Positions 8,055 through 18,108 of a DNA stretch of 64,000 bases are shown piece by piece. The stretch is taken from the NCBI GenBank assembly GCA_902506225.1, contig LR733345.1, positions 930,001 to 994,000 on the forward strand, written 5' to 3'. Positions within the stretch are counted from its first letter, which is position 1, and every line of letters starts with the position of its first letter. The translations under genes and the position numbers were made by a program. The notes beneath the pieces were generated by a model. That model did not search any database, was not told the DNA's origin, and worked only from the letters and a program-made list of their open reading frames with translations. Source of the DNA: Faucicola sp902506225 (GTDB taxonomy: Bacteria > Pseudomonadota > Gammaproteobacteria > Pseudomonadales > Moraxellaceae).

Positions 8055-10388
8055 ATGAATTTTAATGCCTATCCATTTCGAACTTCAACGTCTAAGCTAG
8101 CGGTAGCGATGAGTGCGATGTTAGTATCTAGCAGCGTGTTTGCAGCTAATACCATTAGAAATATCTCGGTTACCACGCCGAGTGCTATGTTAACAGAGCT
8201 CAATATCGACTTTGCTAATAGTGCTGTGATGCCGACGGCTTATGAACTTACTTCACCCACACGACTGGTGTTGGATTTCCCCAATGTAAATAATCAAATT
8301 GCATCACGGATGCAAACTTATAACAAAGGCTATGTCAACAATGTCACCACGCTGACCAATGACAGTATGACACGTATGATTATTGAGTTGTCAAATCAAG
8401 CGACCTATAGTACGCGTGTGGTCAATAATCGCCTCGTGGTCTCCATACAGCCGAAGGGAAGCACCCCTGCAGTAACCACCCCTGCAATAACCACCGTAGC
8501 TACCAATCCAGCAATCGTTACACCTGTGGTGACTAGCCCTGTGGTTGAGAATCAGCCTGCTGTCGTCGTGACTGAACCTACGCCTGCCCCTGTGGTCGTG
8601 CAAACGCCGCCACCTGTTGCCGTCGTGACCCAAACACCAAAAGCCGCCCCACCCGCCAATACCATGGTAGTCAAAGTCAATCCTTTATTAAATCCTGCTG
8701 CCGCGGTTGTTCAACAATATAACTATGATGGTCTAGCGGCGATTAATTTTAATGGTACCTCGAACGGCGGCGGTAATATTAGCATTAATTTGGTAAATGA
8801 CAGCATCCCTGTGGATGTGCAGCGTATGGGTGATGAATTAGTCATTCGTCTGACAGGCGCTACCATTCCAAGTCGCCTACAAAAACAAATGACCGTGGGT
8901 AATGGCTTGGTGCGTGATGTTATCGCAACCAACCAAGGACGCAATGGCGTGATTCGTATTACCATGACAGGCGATTATGACTATAAAGCCTTTCAAACAG
9001 GTAATCAACTAAATATCACTATTGATCCCCCCAAACGTCTGCGCGAGCCGACCATTGAAGAACGTACCTACAGCGGCGCGCCTTTATCACTAGAGTTTCA
9101 AGATGTCAGCGTGCGGACGATTTTAGAAGTGTTGGCACAACATACCAATACCAACATCGTTGCCAGTGACAGCGTCAGTGGTAATATTACCTTGCGTCTG
9201 ATTAACGTGCCTTGGGATCAAGCCTTAGACATTATCCTAAAAAGTAAAAATTTGGATAAACGGGTTAATGGTAATGTAATTTGGGTGGCACCCGCGGCAG
9301 AACTTGCCAAACAAGAAGCCGATGAGTTAAAAGCGCAACAAGAGAAAAAAGTATTAGACCCCCTGCGTACCGAATATATTCGACTCAACTATGCCAAAGC
9401 AGAAAATGTACGAACATTGATTGAAGCAGGCAGAGCAACATCCGATCGTTCGAGCGGCAGTACCTCACTGTTAACAGACAGAGGTACAGTCACAATCGAT
9501 AACCGAACCAACACCTTGATTGTTAAAGACACCGCTGAAACCATCAGCAACATCCGTGATTTGATTAGTAAAATCGATATCGCTGTCAAACAAGTGATGA
9601 TTGAAGCCCGCATTGTGACCGCTAGTGATGCTTTCACCAAAGAGCTTGGGGTGAAATGGGGCATTTTATCGCAAGGCGCGGCAAGTAATCGTAACCTGCT
9701 AGTGGGTGGTAATTTAAGTACCATTGATAGCCTTAAGACTTATACCACGGCTACAAATGCCGACGGTACTACCTATCCAGTCTATAGCGGTCTCACTGCC
9801 GCTAATAACCTCAGTGTCAATTTAGGTGCAGCTAACCCTGCAGGACAAATTGCCTTTGGCTTGTTGAGCATTTCAGATTTACTATTAGATTTAGAATTGT
9901 CAGCCATGCAAGCGGATAACAAGGGTGAAGTCATCTCCAGTCCAAAAGTGCTAACCGCCGACAAACAAACCGCCAGAATCATGTCAGGCACACAAATCCC
10001 TTATCAAGAAGCCTCTGCCAGTGGGGCGACTTCAACGAGCTTTATCGAAGCGGCATTGAGTCTTGAAGTGACCCCTAATATTACCCCTGAAGGTCGTATT
10101 GGCATGGATTTGAGTATTGAAAATGGTTCACCAACCATCATCAATGGCGCGACAGCGGTTTCTAAAGATTCGATTAAAACCAACGTGGTCGTCGATGATG
10201 GTCAAACGGTTGTGCTCGGTGGCGTGTTTAAAAATACCTTAGGTAATGATGTGACTAAAATACCTTTCTTGGGGGATTTACCTTATGTTGATCGCTTCTT
10301 TAAACGCACCTCAAAAACCAACAACAAGCAAGAATTATTGATTTTTGTAACCCCAAAATTGGTGAATGACACAGGTCGTATCAATTAA
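8055..10388 (+). CDS. pilQ: Type IV pilus secretin PilQ
   Basis: PilQ forms the outer-membrane channel for the pilus. It is 777 residues, with a signal peptide ending near VFA|ANT (about residue 30). Two AMIN peptidoglycan-binding domains lie at about 35-125 and 225-330. A Pro/Val/Thr-rich linker (about 135-205) separates them. An STN/N0 domain (about 345-400), a secretin N1 domain (about 440-515) and the secretin core (about 545-772) follow; the core contains VVLGGVFKN and ends KQELLIFVTPKLV. The ATG has AAAGGGATAA upstream. It is the last pil gene, and the pathway genes aroK/aroB follow as in other gammaproteobacteria. Confidence 0.97.
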   Translation: MNFNAYPFRTSTSKLAVAMSAMLVSSSVFAANTIRNISVTTPSAMLTELNIDFANSAVMPTAYELTSPTRLVLDFPNVNNQIASRMQTYNKGYVNNVTTLTNDSMTRMIIELSNQATYSTRVVNNRLVVSIQPKGSTPAVTTPAITTVATNPAIVTPVVTSPVVENQPAVVVTEPTPAPVVVQTPPPVAVVTQTPKAAPPANTMVVKVNPLLNPAAAVVQQYNYDGLAAINFNGTSNGGGNISINLVNDSIPVDVQRMGDELVIRLTGATIPSRLQKQMTVGNGLVRDVIATNQGRNGVIRITMTGDYDYKAFQTGNQLNITIDPPKRLREPTIEERTYSGAPLSLEFQDVSVRTILEVLAQHTNTNIVASDSVSGNITLRLINVPWDQALDIILKSKNLDKRVNGNVIWVAPAAELAKQEADELKAQQEKKVLDPLRTEYIRLNYAKAENVRTLIEAGRATSDRSSGSTSLLTDRGTVTIDNRTNTLIVKDTAETISNIRDLISKIDIAVKQVMIEARIVTASDAFTKELGVKWGILSQGAASNRNLLVGGNLSTIDSLKTYTTATNADGTTYPVYSGLTAANNLSVNLGAANPAGQIAFGLLSISDLLLDLELSAMQADNKGEVISSPKVLTADKQTARIMSGTQIPYQEASASGATSTSFIEAALSLEVTPNITPEGRIGMDLSIENGSPTIINGATAVSKDSIKTNVVVDDGQTVVLGGVFKNTLGNDVTKIPFLGDLPYVDRFFKRTSKTNNKQELLIFVTPKLVNDTGRIN

Positions 10389-10439
10389 TCGACAATCCAA
10401 CAGACGCTTTGCATAACAAAATAGTGTTATAGCGCATTG

Positions 10440-10496
10440 CCACAAATCACAGTATAATGTTTTTCAATATATTATAGAGTGATTTGTGGTTTTTTT
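10440..10496 (+). promoter_or_regulatory. Inverted repeat and promoter-like element at the pilQ-aroK junction
   Basis: CCACAAATCAC (10440-10450) and GTGATTTGTGG (10479-10489) are a perfect 11-bp inverted repeat around a 28-nt loop, directly followed by TTTTTT. That is the layout of a terminator for pilQ. The loop contains a perfect TATAAT (10453-10458); no good -35 was found. The possible GTG start of aroK (10479) is inside the right arm, whereas the ATG (10497) is just after the T run. Confidence 0.6.
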
Positions 10497-11033
10497 ATGG
10501 AGTGTAATCAACCTAAGCCGTTAATTATTTTGATTGGTCCGATGGGTGCGGGTAAGACGACAATTGGTAAACTGTTGGCGCAGCAACTTGGGTTTACGTT
10601 TTATGACAGTGATCAGGAAATAGAACGCGTCTCGGGCGCAAGTATTAGCTGGATTTTTGAAAAAGAGGGTGAAGTAGGGTTTCGTCAACGCGAAACACGT
10701 GTGCTTGATAAACTAACCCAGCTCGATCATGTCATACTGGCCACAGGCGGCGGGGCAGTAACTATCGCTGAAAATCACCATTTTTTAAAACGTGGTATAA
10801 TCATCTATTTGCGGGCAGAAGTTGACATTCAATATGAACGCACTTGTCGTGACCGCAACCGACCGTTATTACAAATAGACAATCCTAAGCAAAAGCTAAC
10901 CGAGCTTTTTTGTAAACGTGACCCAATTTATCAGCAGCTTGCCAATATCACCATTGTTACGGGTTATAGTTCCCCGAAAAAAATGGTGCATGACATTTTG
11001 CTGCAATTGCAAGACGCCAATATAACCGTCTGA
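10497..11033 (+). CDS. aroK: Shikimate kinase
   Basis: AroK phosphorylates shikimate in the chorismate pathway in the cytoplasm. The P-loop GPMGAGKTTIGKLL, the shikimate-binding DSDQEIE region, the glycine-rich ATGGGAV and the lid arginines (ERTCRDRNRPLL) are all present. From ATG 10497 the protein has 178 residues, normal for the family. A GTG at 10479 would add six hydrophobic residues and would lie in the arm of an inverted repeat. Neither start has a strong ribosome site, so the choice is tentative. aroB follows 68 bases on. Confidence 0.95.
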   Translation: MECNQPKPLIILIGPMGAGKTTIGKLLAQQLGFTFYDSDQEIERVSGASISWIFEKEGEVGFRQRETRVLDKLTQLDHVILATGGGAVTIAENHHFLKRGIIIYLRAEVDIQYERTCRDRNRPLLQIDNPKQKLTELFCKRDPIYQQLANITIVTGYSSPKKMVHDILLQLQDANITV

Positions 11034-11101
11034 ATGTAGCACTCTCGATATGACAAGCTAATTGATGATAACCTACTAGATGACAAAAAGATAACATTGA
11101 T

Positions 11102-12199
11102 ATGAGTACTGCCATGCGCCGTGAGTTAATTGTCCATACACGTTCACACGACTATCCCATTTTTATTGGGGAAAACCTCATCGAAACCTTTGATTTTGCT
11201 GACTATATTGGCGGCAAACAAGTATTGGTGGTCACCAATGAGACAGTTGCACCCTTATATCTTGATAAACTCATTGCACGTCTGCCTGCCGATAAACTCG
11301 TTAAAACTTGTATTTTACCTGATGGTGAGCAATATAAAACCCAGCAAAGCATTGATAGTATTTATGATCAGTTGATGGAAAATCACTTTAACCGTGACTG
11401 TACGCTGATAGCGCTTGGTGGTGGCGTCATTGGTGATATGGTGGGTTTTGCAGCAGCAAGTTTTATGCGCGGTGTGGATTTTATCCAAATTCCCACAACT
11501 TTGTTATCGCAAGTGGATTCTAGCGTCGGCGGCAAGACAGGCATCAATCATCGCTTGGGCAAAAATATGATTGGCGCGTTTTGGCAGCCGCGTCTTGTTT
11601 TGGCAGATATGACCACGTTAAAAACCTTGCCACCGCGTGAATTGTCAGCAGGGCTAGCGGAAGTGATTAAATACGCGTTAATCGGCGATGTGGGGTTTTT
11701 GGCTTGGCTTGAAACCCATATGACATCGTTACGCGCGCTCGATTTGAATTTGTTAGCCCAAGCGGTACTGATTTCTTGCCAGCACAAAGCGGATATTGTG
11801 GCGCAAGATGAGTTTGAAGCTAATACGCGTGCGCTACTTAATTTTGGTCATACCTTTGGTCATGTGATTGAAACGCATGAAGGTTATGGCAATTGGCTGC
11901 ATGGTGAAGCAGTCGCGGTAGGCATGATTCAAGCGATGCAGTTGTCACAAAAACAAGGTTGGCTCAGCGCGGATGATGTTGACAGAGCCAGTTCTTTAAT
12001 CGCTCGTGCTGATTTACCTACCCATCCGCCAGTCATTGAGGTGGACACAGCGCTGGATTTGATGGGTCATGATAAAAAAGTCAAATCCGGCAAAATTCGT
12101 CTAGTATTACTAGAAAAATTGGGACAAGCGGTATTGACTTCAGCGTACGATCCAGCGTTACTGACAGACGTGCTGGCTTTGACTGATAAAGCTAATTGA
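11102..12199 (+). CDS. aroB: 3-dehydroquinate synthase
   Basis: AroB makes 3-dehydroquinate from DAHP using NAD and a divalent metal. It is 365 residues, full length. Visible are the NAD-binding segment DGEQYKTQQS, ALGGGVIGDMVGFAAA, the PTTLLSQVDSSVGGKTGIN block and the metal-ligand motifs AEVIKY, NFGHTFGHVIE and LHGEAVAVGM. It follows aroK in the standard order and is itself followed by a SPOR-like protein, as in the aroKB-damX arrangement of enterics. Confidence 0.97.
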   Translation: MSTAMRRELIVHTRSHDYPIFIGENLIETFDFADYIGGKQVLVVTNETVAPLYLDKLIARLPADKLVKTCILPDGEQYKTQQSIDSIYDQLMENHFNRDCTLIALGGGVIGDMVGFAAASFMRGVDFIQIPTTLLSQVDSSVGGKTGINHRLGKNMIGAFWQPRLVLADMTTLKTLPPRELSAGLAEVIKYALIGDVGFLAWLETHMTSLRALDLNLLAQAVLISCQHKADIVAQDEFEANTRALLNFGHTFGHVIETHEGYGNWLHGEAVAVGMIQAMQLSQKQGWLSADDVDRASSLIARADLPTHPPVIEVDTALDLMGHDKKVKSGKIRLVLLEKLGQAVLTSAYDPALLTDVLALTDKAN

Positions 12200-12268
12200 T
12201 ATAAATTTTATAGATGGGTTAAAGCGTCATATCGGGCGTTAATCTTACCTCGGACAGAAGGTTGTTTT

Positions 12269-13252
12269 ATGGTGCATTCTTTATCTACGCTGTATCGTTC
12301 ATGGGCATTTAAAGTGACCACTTGGCTGATTTTAGCGGCGATTGCAGGCGGCTTGACGGTCATGGTGTGGATTGCCTCTGCGGTAAAGCCTGCCAAAAGT
12401 GCGGTGAAAGCGGCGAGTAATGCTAATCTAAATCAAGATCCCACCGCGCTACTATTGTTCAAACCACCTGAAGAGCTTAATACCAAAGTTAGACCCCTCA
12501 AATTTGATGCAGTGATTCGTGATATGCGCAACTATCCCAAAGAATTCAAGGACAGTCGCTTTATCAAGGCCAATAACGGCAAATGGACAGTTCAAGTCAT
12601 GAACGTGGTGGAGCACGAAGTGGTCACCGATTACCTAAATAGCCGTGACGATCGTGATAAATTTAATTATTTTCGTATCGTCGATGCCCATAACCAAAAA
12701 CGCTTTGTGGTCACCTATGGCGTATTTGGCTCAGTACAAGAAGCGGTTGGCGCGGCTAAAGTAGTGAATTTTAATTTACCAAAAGGGGTCAAAGCATTTC
12801 CTGAAGAATTTAAAATGTATGCCCCACAAATGGATGAGTATGAAGTCGCGCCGCCCCTTCGTGATGTCGGTAAGACAGCCGCGCGAGAAGTCAAACTAAC
12901 CTCCACACCAAAATTATTGCCTGCGCCAAAAGCCAAAGTTGAACGGCAACCACAAGCTGCGACTTCCACAGCAGCAGAACCAAAACGCGCAGCACCAAAA
13001 ACTAGCATTGAAAAGTCAGTCAATCCGCAAGAGACCCTTTCTATTCAAGAAGGTAAAGTGATTGCTGAAAGCAACAGTAACGACTCAAATGTTACCCGTT
13101 CAGAACCAAAAGTTATCAATAGCAAGAACGATAATGCTGACGTCAAACCCAAACAAACCCACAGCAAGCCGGCTGAAGAAAAGCCAAAATCCAAAGATGC
13201 CTCAAAGGATAGCATGGGCGAGTTAATCAAGCAGAAGTCCCAAGCTAACTAG
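12269..13252 (+). CDS. SPOR-like membrane protein (DamX position)
   Basis: This is a 327-residue inner-membrane protein with a short cytoplasmic N-terminus, one membrane helix at about 15-40 and a periplasmic part. Residues about 110-195 (GKWTVQVMNVVEHE... FVVTYGVFGSVQEAVGAAK) resemble a SPOR fold, the domain that binds denuded septal glycans. Unusually, the SPOR-like part is in the middle and the C-terminal 130 residues are a Lys/Pro/Ser-rich disordered tail, whereas DamX carries SPOR at its end. The location after aroB supports a role in cell division, which is inference. It ends before a likely terminator. Confidence 0.7.
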   Translation: MVHSLSTLYRSWAFKVTTWLILAAIAGGLTVMVWIASAVKPAKSAVKAASNANLNQDPTALLLFKPPEELNTKVRPLKFDAVIRDMRNYPKEFKDSRFIKANNGKWTVQVMNVVEHEVVTDYLNSRDDRDKFNYFRIVDAHNQKRFVVTYGVFGSVQEAVGAAKVVNFNLPKGVKAFPEEFKMYAPQMDEYEVAPPLRDVGKTAAREVKLTSTPKLLPAPKAKVERQPQAATSTAAEPKRAAPKTSIEKSVNPQETLSIQEGKVIAESNSNDSNVTRSEPKVINSKNDNADVKPKQTHSKPAEEKPKSKDASKDSMGELIKQKSQAN

Positions 13253-13304
13253 TGACTTTAGACGGGTTGGTTAGTTTTGGAATTCAAATAACAGTGGATT
13301 TTTT

Positions 13305-13345
13305 TACCCTTTTTCGTTAATATAACGAAGGGTATCATTTTTATT
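13305..13345 (+). terminator. Probable terminator after the SPOR-like gene
   Basis: TACCCT...CGTTA pairs with TAACGAAGGGTA with a three-T bulge, followed by a T-rich stretch. It lies about 50 bases after the stop and before the gltB leader. Confidence 0.6.
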
Positions 13346-13474
13346 TCTTATGGTACATATAGATAACAAACATGACGGTTATCTATTCCAATCTTTTATG
13401 ATTCAATAGCAAACATTGCACATATTTATAGTATGCCCATTTCTTTGCTACCAGCTTGTTAAGGGAACACGCTT

Positions 13475-16400
13475 ATGTCTTTAAATCAGTATTCAGATCA
13501 GCATAATCTTTACCAACCCGATGTGTTCAAAGACAACTGTGGGTTTGGTTTGATTGCGCATACCCATGGTGAAGCTAGTCATGACTTAGTGCAAACAGCG
13601 ATTCATAGTTTAAGCTGTATGACCCACCGCGGTGGCGTGGCAGCCGATGGTAAGACAGGCGATGGTTGTGGTCTATTGATTGCGACGCCCAAAGTATTTT
13701 TTAAAAAAATCGCTTCAGACAATGGCTTTACCCTAAACGAAATTTTTGCGGTCGGCACAGTATTTGTTAACCTTGATAAAGCATTAGCACAGCATAGCCA
13801 AGATACCCTAAGCCAAGCGATTGAAGCACAAGGTTTGCTAGTCGCTGGCTGGCGTGATGTGCCGGTTGATTTAAGTATCGTCGGTGACATTGCCCGTGAA
13901 TCACTCCCAGGCTTTAAACAAATTCTAGTTAATTGCCCAATCAATATGGACGAGGCGACCTTTAACCGTAAATTATTCGTTGCACGCCGCAAAGCAGAAA
14001 TCGCACTGAAAGATGACCCGTTATTTTATGTGACGTCATTGACCTCACAAGTGGTTATCTATAAAGGCTTGGTCATGCCTGCCGATTTGCCCGCATTCTT
14101 CTTGGATTTGCAAGACGAACGTTTGGCGTCACACATTGTGGTATTCCACCAACGTTTCTCAACCAATACCCTGCCAAGATGGCCACTCGCCCAGCCTTTT
14201 CGCTATCTTGCCCACAATGGTGAATTAAACACGATTGACGGTAACCGTGACTGGGCAGTCGCTCGTACGCCAAAATTTGTCACTGATTTGATTCCAGAGC
14301 TGCAACAATTACAGCCACTCGTCAACCGTGTGGGCTCTGACTCATCAAGCTTAGACAATATGCTTGAGGTACTGGTGTCAGGGGGTATGGATTTATTTCG
14401 TGCACTTTCTATCCTCGTGCCACCCGCTTGGCAAAATGTTGACACCATGGACATGGATTTACGCGCGTTTTATGAGTTTTACTCACAGCATATGGAAGCG
14501 TGGGATGGTCCAGCCGGTCTAGTCATCCAAGATGGTCGCTATGCGGTTTGTATGCTTGACCGCAATGGTTTACGTCCATCACGTTGGGTGACTACCAAAA
14601 ATGGCTATATCACTGTGGCGTCTGAAATCGGTACTTGGGATTATCAGCCTGAAGACGTGATTGCTAAAGGTCGTGTCGGACCGGGTCAAATGCTAGTGAT
14701 TGACACTGAAACTGGTAACATCATGGACACCAAAGCAGTGGGTCGTCAGCTGAAAAAAGCCCACCCATATCGCCTATGGTTACGTGAAAATGCGGTACGT
14801 CTACGAGATGATGAGCAGCTAGAAGAAAAAGCTTATGAGCAACGTGAAACAGGCGAGCATCTGTTAGCGCTGCAAAAAATGTTCCATATCACCAATGAAG
14901 AACGCACAGAAATTATCCGTCCTTCAGCCGAAAACGGTCAAGAAGCCGTTGGCTCAATGGGCGATGACACCCCGATGGCGGTACTATCAAAACAAGTTCG
15001 TCACGTGGCTGATTTCTTCCGTCAACAATTTGCTCAGGTGACCAATCCACCAATCGATCCGCTGCGCGAAGCGATTGTCATGTCATTGGAAACTTGTTTG
15101 GGTAGCGAAAAAAATATTTTTGAACCCACGCCAGACCACGCCAACCGTATCGTGTTGTCATCGCCTGTGTTGTCATCGAGCAAAATGATGCAACTACGCA
15201 GCGTCACAAAACCAGGGTTTGAAATTGAAACCATTGATTTGAATTATGATGAATCAATGGCATTAGAAGATGCCATCAGACACATCTGTGAGCAAGCTGC
15301 CCAAGCCGTACGCGCAGGTAAAGTATTGATTGTATTATCTGACCGCAATATCGAGAAAGGTAAAGTACCTGCCAATGCCATTATGGTGACAGGTGCGGTG
15401 CATCATCACTTGATTAATGTGGGTTTACGCGCAGATGCCAACTTAATCATCGAAACAGGTTTGGTACGTGATTCGCACCAATTAGCGGTCTTGTTAGGGT
15501 TTGGGGCTACCGCGGTTTATCCCTACTTGGCTTACAATGTGATTGCAGACTTGGTCGATAAAGGCGAATTACTTGGTGACCCGCTGTACGCCAAAAACAA
15601 CTTCCGCAAAAGCTTGGATAAAGGCTTGTTAAAAATCCTTTCAAAAATGGGTATTTCGACCGTTTCTTCTTATCGCGGCGCGCAATTGTTTGAAGCCGTG
15701 GGTTTATCAGAAGAAGTGGTTGAGCTTTGCTTTACTGGGGTTGAAAGCCGTATCTCAGGTGCCACGTTTGACGATTTGGCGATTGACCAACAAATCTTGG
15801 CAAAAAATGCCTTTACCAAACGTGTACCGCTTGACCAAGGCGGCTTGTTAAAATTCGTCTTTAACAAAGAATACCACGCCTTCAACCCAGATGTAATTCA
15901 AGCGCTACATAAAGCGGTACGCACGGGCGACTACGACAATTACAAAGAATATGCGTCGATTGTCAACAAACGACCCGTAGCAACGTTACGTGATTTGCTG
16001 CAGTTAGATACCAGTAAATCCATCAGTGTTGATGATGTTGAGCCAATTGAACAAATCCTAAAACGCTTTGACTCAGCAGGTATGTCATTAGGCGCCTTAT
16101 CGCCAGAAGCACACGAGGCGATTGCAACCGCGATGAACACGATTGGCGGACGCTCAAACTCGGGTGAGGGTGGTGAAGATCCAACACGTTATGGGACGAT
16201 TCGTAACTCAAAAATCAAACAAGTCGCCTCAGGTCGTTTTGGGGTCACGCCGGCTTACTTGCGTTCTGCAGAAGTGATGCAGATTAAAATCGCGCAGGGG
16301 GCAAAACCCGGTGAAGGCGGTCAGTTACCTGGTGGTAAAGTAAATAGCTTAATTGCGCGTTTGCGTTACTCAGTGCCAGGTGTGACCTTGATTTCACCGC

Positions 16401-17944
16401 CACCGCATCATGATATTTACTCGATTGAAGACTTGGCGCAGCTAATTTTTGACTTAAAACAAGTCAATCCAAACGCGCTTGTGTCAGTCAAATTGGTGTC
16501 GCGCCCAGGCGTAGGTACTATTGCAACGGGTGTGGCAAAAGCGTACGCCGATTTGATTACCATTTCTGGGTATGATGGTGGTACCGCAGCGTCACCTTTG
16601 TCGTCAATTCACTATGCAGGCTCGCCTTGGGAGCTAGGTTTATCTGAAGCGCACCAATCGCTTCGTGTCAACGGGTTACGTCATAAAGTACGCGTGCAAA
16701 CAGATGGTGGTTTAAAAACGGGTTTAGACGTAGTTAAAGCGGCAATCTTGGGGGCGGAAAGCTTTGGTTTTGGTACCACGCCGATGATTGCGGTGGGCTG
16801 TAAATACCTGCGTATCTGTCACTTAAATAACTGCCCAACGGGGGTGGCAACGCAAAAATCAGAACTGCGCGATGAGCATTTTATCGGTGAAGCCGAAATG
16901 CTGATTAATTTCTTTAGATTTGTGGCACAAGAAACCCGCGAGTGGTTGGCGGCATTGGGCGTGCGCTCAATGGAAGAGCTTGTGGGTCGCACCGACTTGC
17001 TATCAGTCATGTCAGGCACCACCAACAAGCAACAACACCTAAACTTAGCGCCGCTATTATTTACCCATAGCAAAGCCGATGGCAAACCACAAACCTGCCA
17101 AGTTGAGCGCAATGAGCCATTTGACAAAGGCTTGCTCGCTGAACAAATGGTTATCGATATGATGGATACCATCAAATCAGCCAAAGGCGGTGACTTTAGC
17201 TATCGTATTGGCAACTGTGACCGTTCTATCGGTGCGCGTATCTCAGGGGAGATTGCTGCGCTGCATGGCAACAATGGTATGGCAAGCGCGCCAATCAACT
17301 TACACTTAACCGGCACCGCGGGTCAAAGTTTAGGTGTGTGGAATGCAGGCGGCTTAAACATTAAGCTTGAAGGCGATGCCAACGACTACGTCGGTAAAGG
17401 CATGGCAGGGGGTGAAATTGTGATTTACCCACCAAAAGGCTCGACGTTTGCCAGCCAGCAAACTGCTATCATCGGTAACACCTGTCTGTATGGTGCCACA
17501 GGCGGTCATCTGTATGCGGCAGGTACTGCCGGTGAACGTTTTGCGGTTCGTAATTCAGGTTGTTTTGCGGTGGTTGAAGGTACCGGTGACCACTGCTGTG
17601 AATACATGACAGGCGGTGTGGTGACGGTCTTGGGTAAAACAGGGCTAAACTTCGGTGCTGGCATGACAGGCGGGTTTGCTTACGTGCTTGACTTAGATGG
17701 CGATTTCTTTGACCGTTGTAACCATGAGCTTATCGATATGCATCGTATCTCAAGTGAGCAAACAGAAAATCACCGTATCAACTTGATGTCGATTATCAAA
17801 ACTCACGTGGCAAAAACAGGTAGCCAATGGGGTCAAACCATCCTTGACGACTTTGAGCATTATGTTCGTAAATTCTATTTGGTCAAACCAAAAGCCGCGA
17901 ACATTACTTCGCTACTAAAAACGACCATGGCAGACCCACAATAA
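13475..17944 (+). CDS. gltB: Glutamate synthase (NADPH) large subunit
   Basis: The large subunit of GOGAT transfers the amide of glutamine to 2-oxoglutarate. It is 1489 residues long. Cys22 (DNCGFGLIA) is the class II amidotransferase nucleophile, which implies a 21-residue propeptide, shorter than in E. coli. The central domain follows, then the FMN-binding synthase domain (SLGALSPEAHEAIA... GGRSNSGEGGED), the 3Fe-4S cysteines in CKYLRICHLNNCPTG, and the C-terminal beta-helix GXGXG domain. The ATG has AAGGGAAC upstream. gltD follows after a 164-base gap that holds a hairpin. Confidence 0.98.
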   Translation: MSLNQYSDQHNLYQPDVFKDNCGFGLIAHTHGEASHDLVQTAIHSLSCMTHRGGVAADGKTGDGCGLLIATPKVFFKKIASDNGFTLNEIFAVGTVFVNLDKALAQHSQDTLSQAIEAQGLLVAGWRDVPVDLSIVGDIARESLPGFKQILVNCPINMDEATFNRKLFVARRKAEIALKDDPLFYVTSLTSQVVIYKGLVMPADLPAFFLDLQDERLASHIVVFHQRFSTNTLPRWPLAQPFRYLAHNGELNTIDGNRDWAVARTPKFVTDLIPELQQLQPLVNRVGSDSSSLDNMLEVLVSGGMDLFRALSILVPPAWQNVDTMDMDLRAFYEFYSQHMEAWDGPAGLVIQDGRYAVCMLDRNGLRPSRWVTTKNGYITVASEIGTWDYQPEDVIAKGRVGPGQMLVIDTETGNIMDTKAVGRQLKKAHPYRLWLRENAVRLRDDEQLEEKAYEQRETGEHLLALQKMFHITNEERTEIIRPSAENGQEAVGSMGDDTPMAVLSKQVRHVADFFRQQFAQVTNPPIDPLREAIVMSLETCLGSEKNIFEPTPDHANRIVLSSPVLSSSKMMQLRSVTKPGFEIETIDLNYDESMALEDAIRHICEQAAQAVRAGKVLIVLSDRNIEKGKVPANAIMVTGAVHHHLINVGLRADANLIIETGLVRDSHQLAVLLGFGATAVYPYLAYNVIADLVDKGELLGDPLYAKNNFRKSLDKGLLKILSKMGISTVSSYRGAQLFEAVGLSEEVVELCFTGVESRISGATFDDLAIDQQILAKNAFTKRVPLDQGGLLKFVFNKEYHAFNPDVIQALHKAVRTGDYDNYKEYASIVNKRPVATLRDLLQLDTSKSISVDDVEPIEQILKRFDSAGMSLGALSPEAHEAIATAMNTIGGRSNSGEGGEDPTRYGTIRNSKIKQVASGRFGVTPAYLRSAEVMQIKIAQGAKPGEGGQLPGGKVNSLIARLRYSVPGVTLISPPPHHDIYSIEDLAQLIFDLKQVNPNALVSVKLVSRPGVGTIATGVAKAYADLITISGYDGGTAASPLSSIHYAGSPWELGLSEAHQSLRVNGLRHKVRVQTDGGLKTGLDVVKAAILGAESFGFGTTPMIAVGCKYLRICHLNNCPTGVATQKSELRDEHFIGEAEMLINFFRFVAQETREWLAALGVRSMEELVGRTDLLSVMSGTTNKQQHLNLAPLLFTHSKADGKPQTCQVERNEPFDKGLLAEQMVIDMMDTIKSAKGGDFSYRIGNCDRSIGARISGEIAALHGNNGMASAPINLHLTGTAGQSLGVWNAGGLNIKLEGDANDYVGKGMAGGEIVIYPPKGSTFASQQTAIIGNTCLYGATGGHLYAAGTAGERFAVRNSGCFAVVEGTGDHCCEYMTGGVVTVLGKTGLNFGAGMTGGFAYVLDLDGDFFDRCNHELIDMHRISSEQTENHRINLMSIIKTHVAKTGSQWGQTILDDFEHYVRKFYLVKPKAANITSLLKTTMADPQ

Positions 17945-17980
17945 GCGATTGTGTAGCATAATTTGATGATATTGGATTGC

Positions 17981-18013
17981 TAAAGGTAGCGCGTGACCAG
18001 CGCTCTACCTTTA
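17981..18013 (+). promoter_or_regulatory. Stem-loop in the gltB-gltD gap
   Basis: TAAAGGTAG...CGC (17981-17992) pairs with GCG...CTACCTTTA (18000-18013) around a 7-nt loop, with a two-base bulge. It has no T run, so it is more likely an RNA-processing or protective hairpin than a terminator. It could set the GltB:GltD ratio (inference). Confidence 0.55.
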
Positions 18014-18078
18014 ACTTAAATTTTAAAAGTTCGCTGTCAAGCAGGTCGGTATACAGTAAGTCGCTGGATACCACTCAC

Positions 18079-18104
18079 TTAGGAGCATTGCTTTAGGAGC
18101 ATTG
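18079..18104 (+). repeat. Duplicated ribosome-binding segment before gltD
   Basis: TTAGGAGCATTG occurs twice with a 14-bp period, so the Shine-Dalgarno AGGAG is present at 18081-18085 and 18095-18099. Only the second is at a normal distance from the gltD ATG (18109). Confidence 0.85.
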
Positions 18105-18108
18105 GGGC

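Noticed and set aside
14073..14454. Minus-strand ORFs inside gltB
   Set aside because: They are shadows of a well-conserved gltB reading frame and have no recognisable domain.
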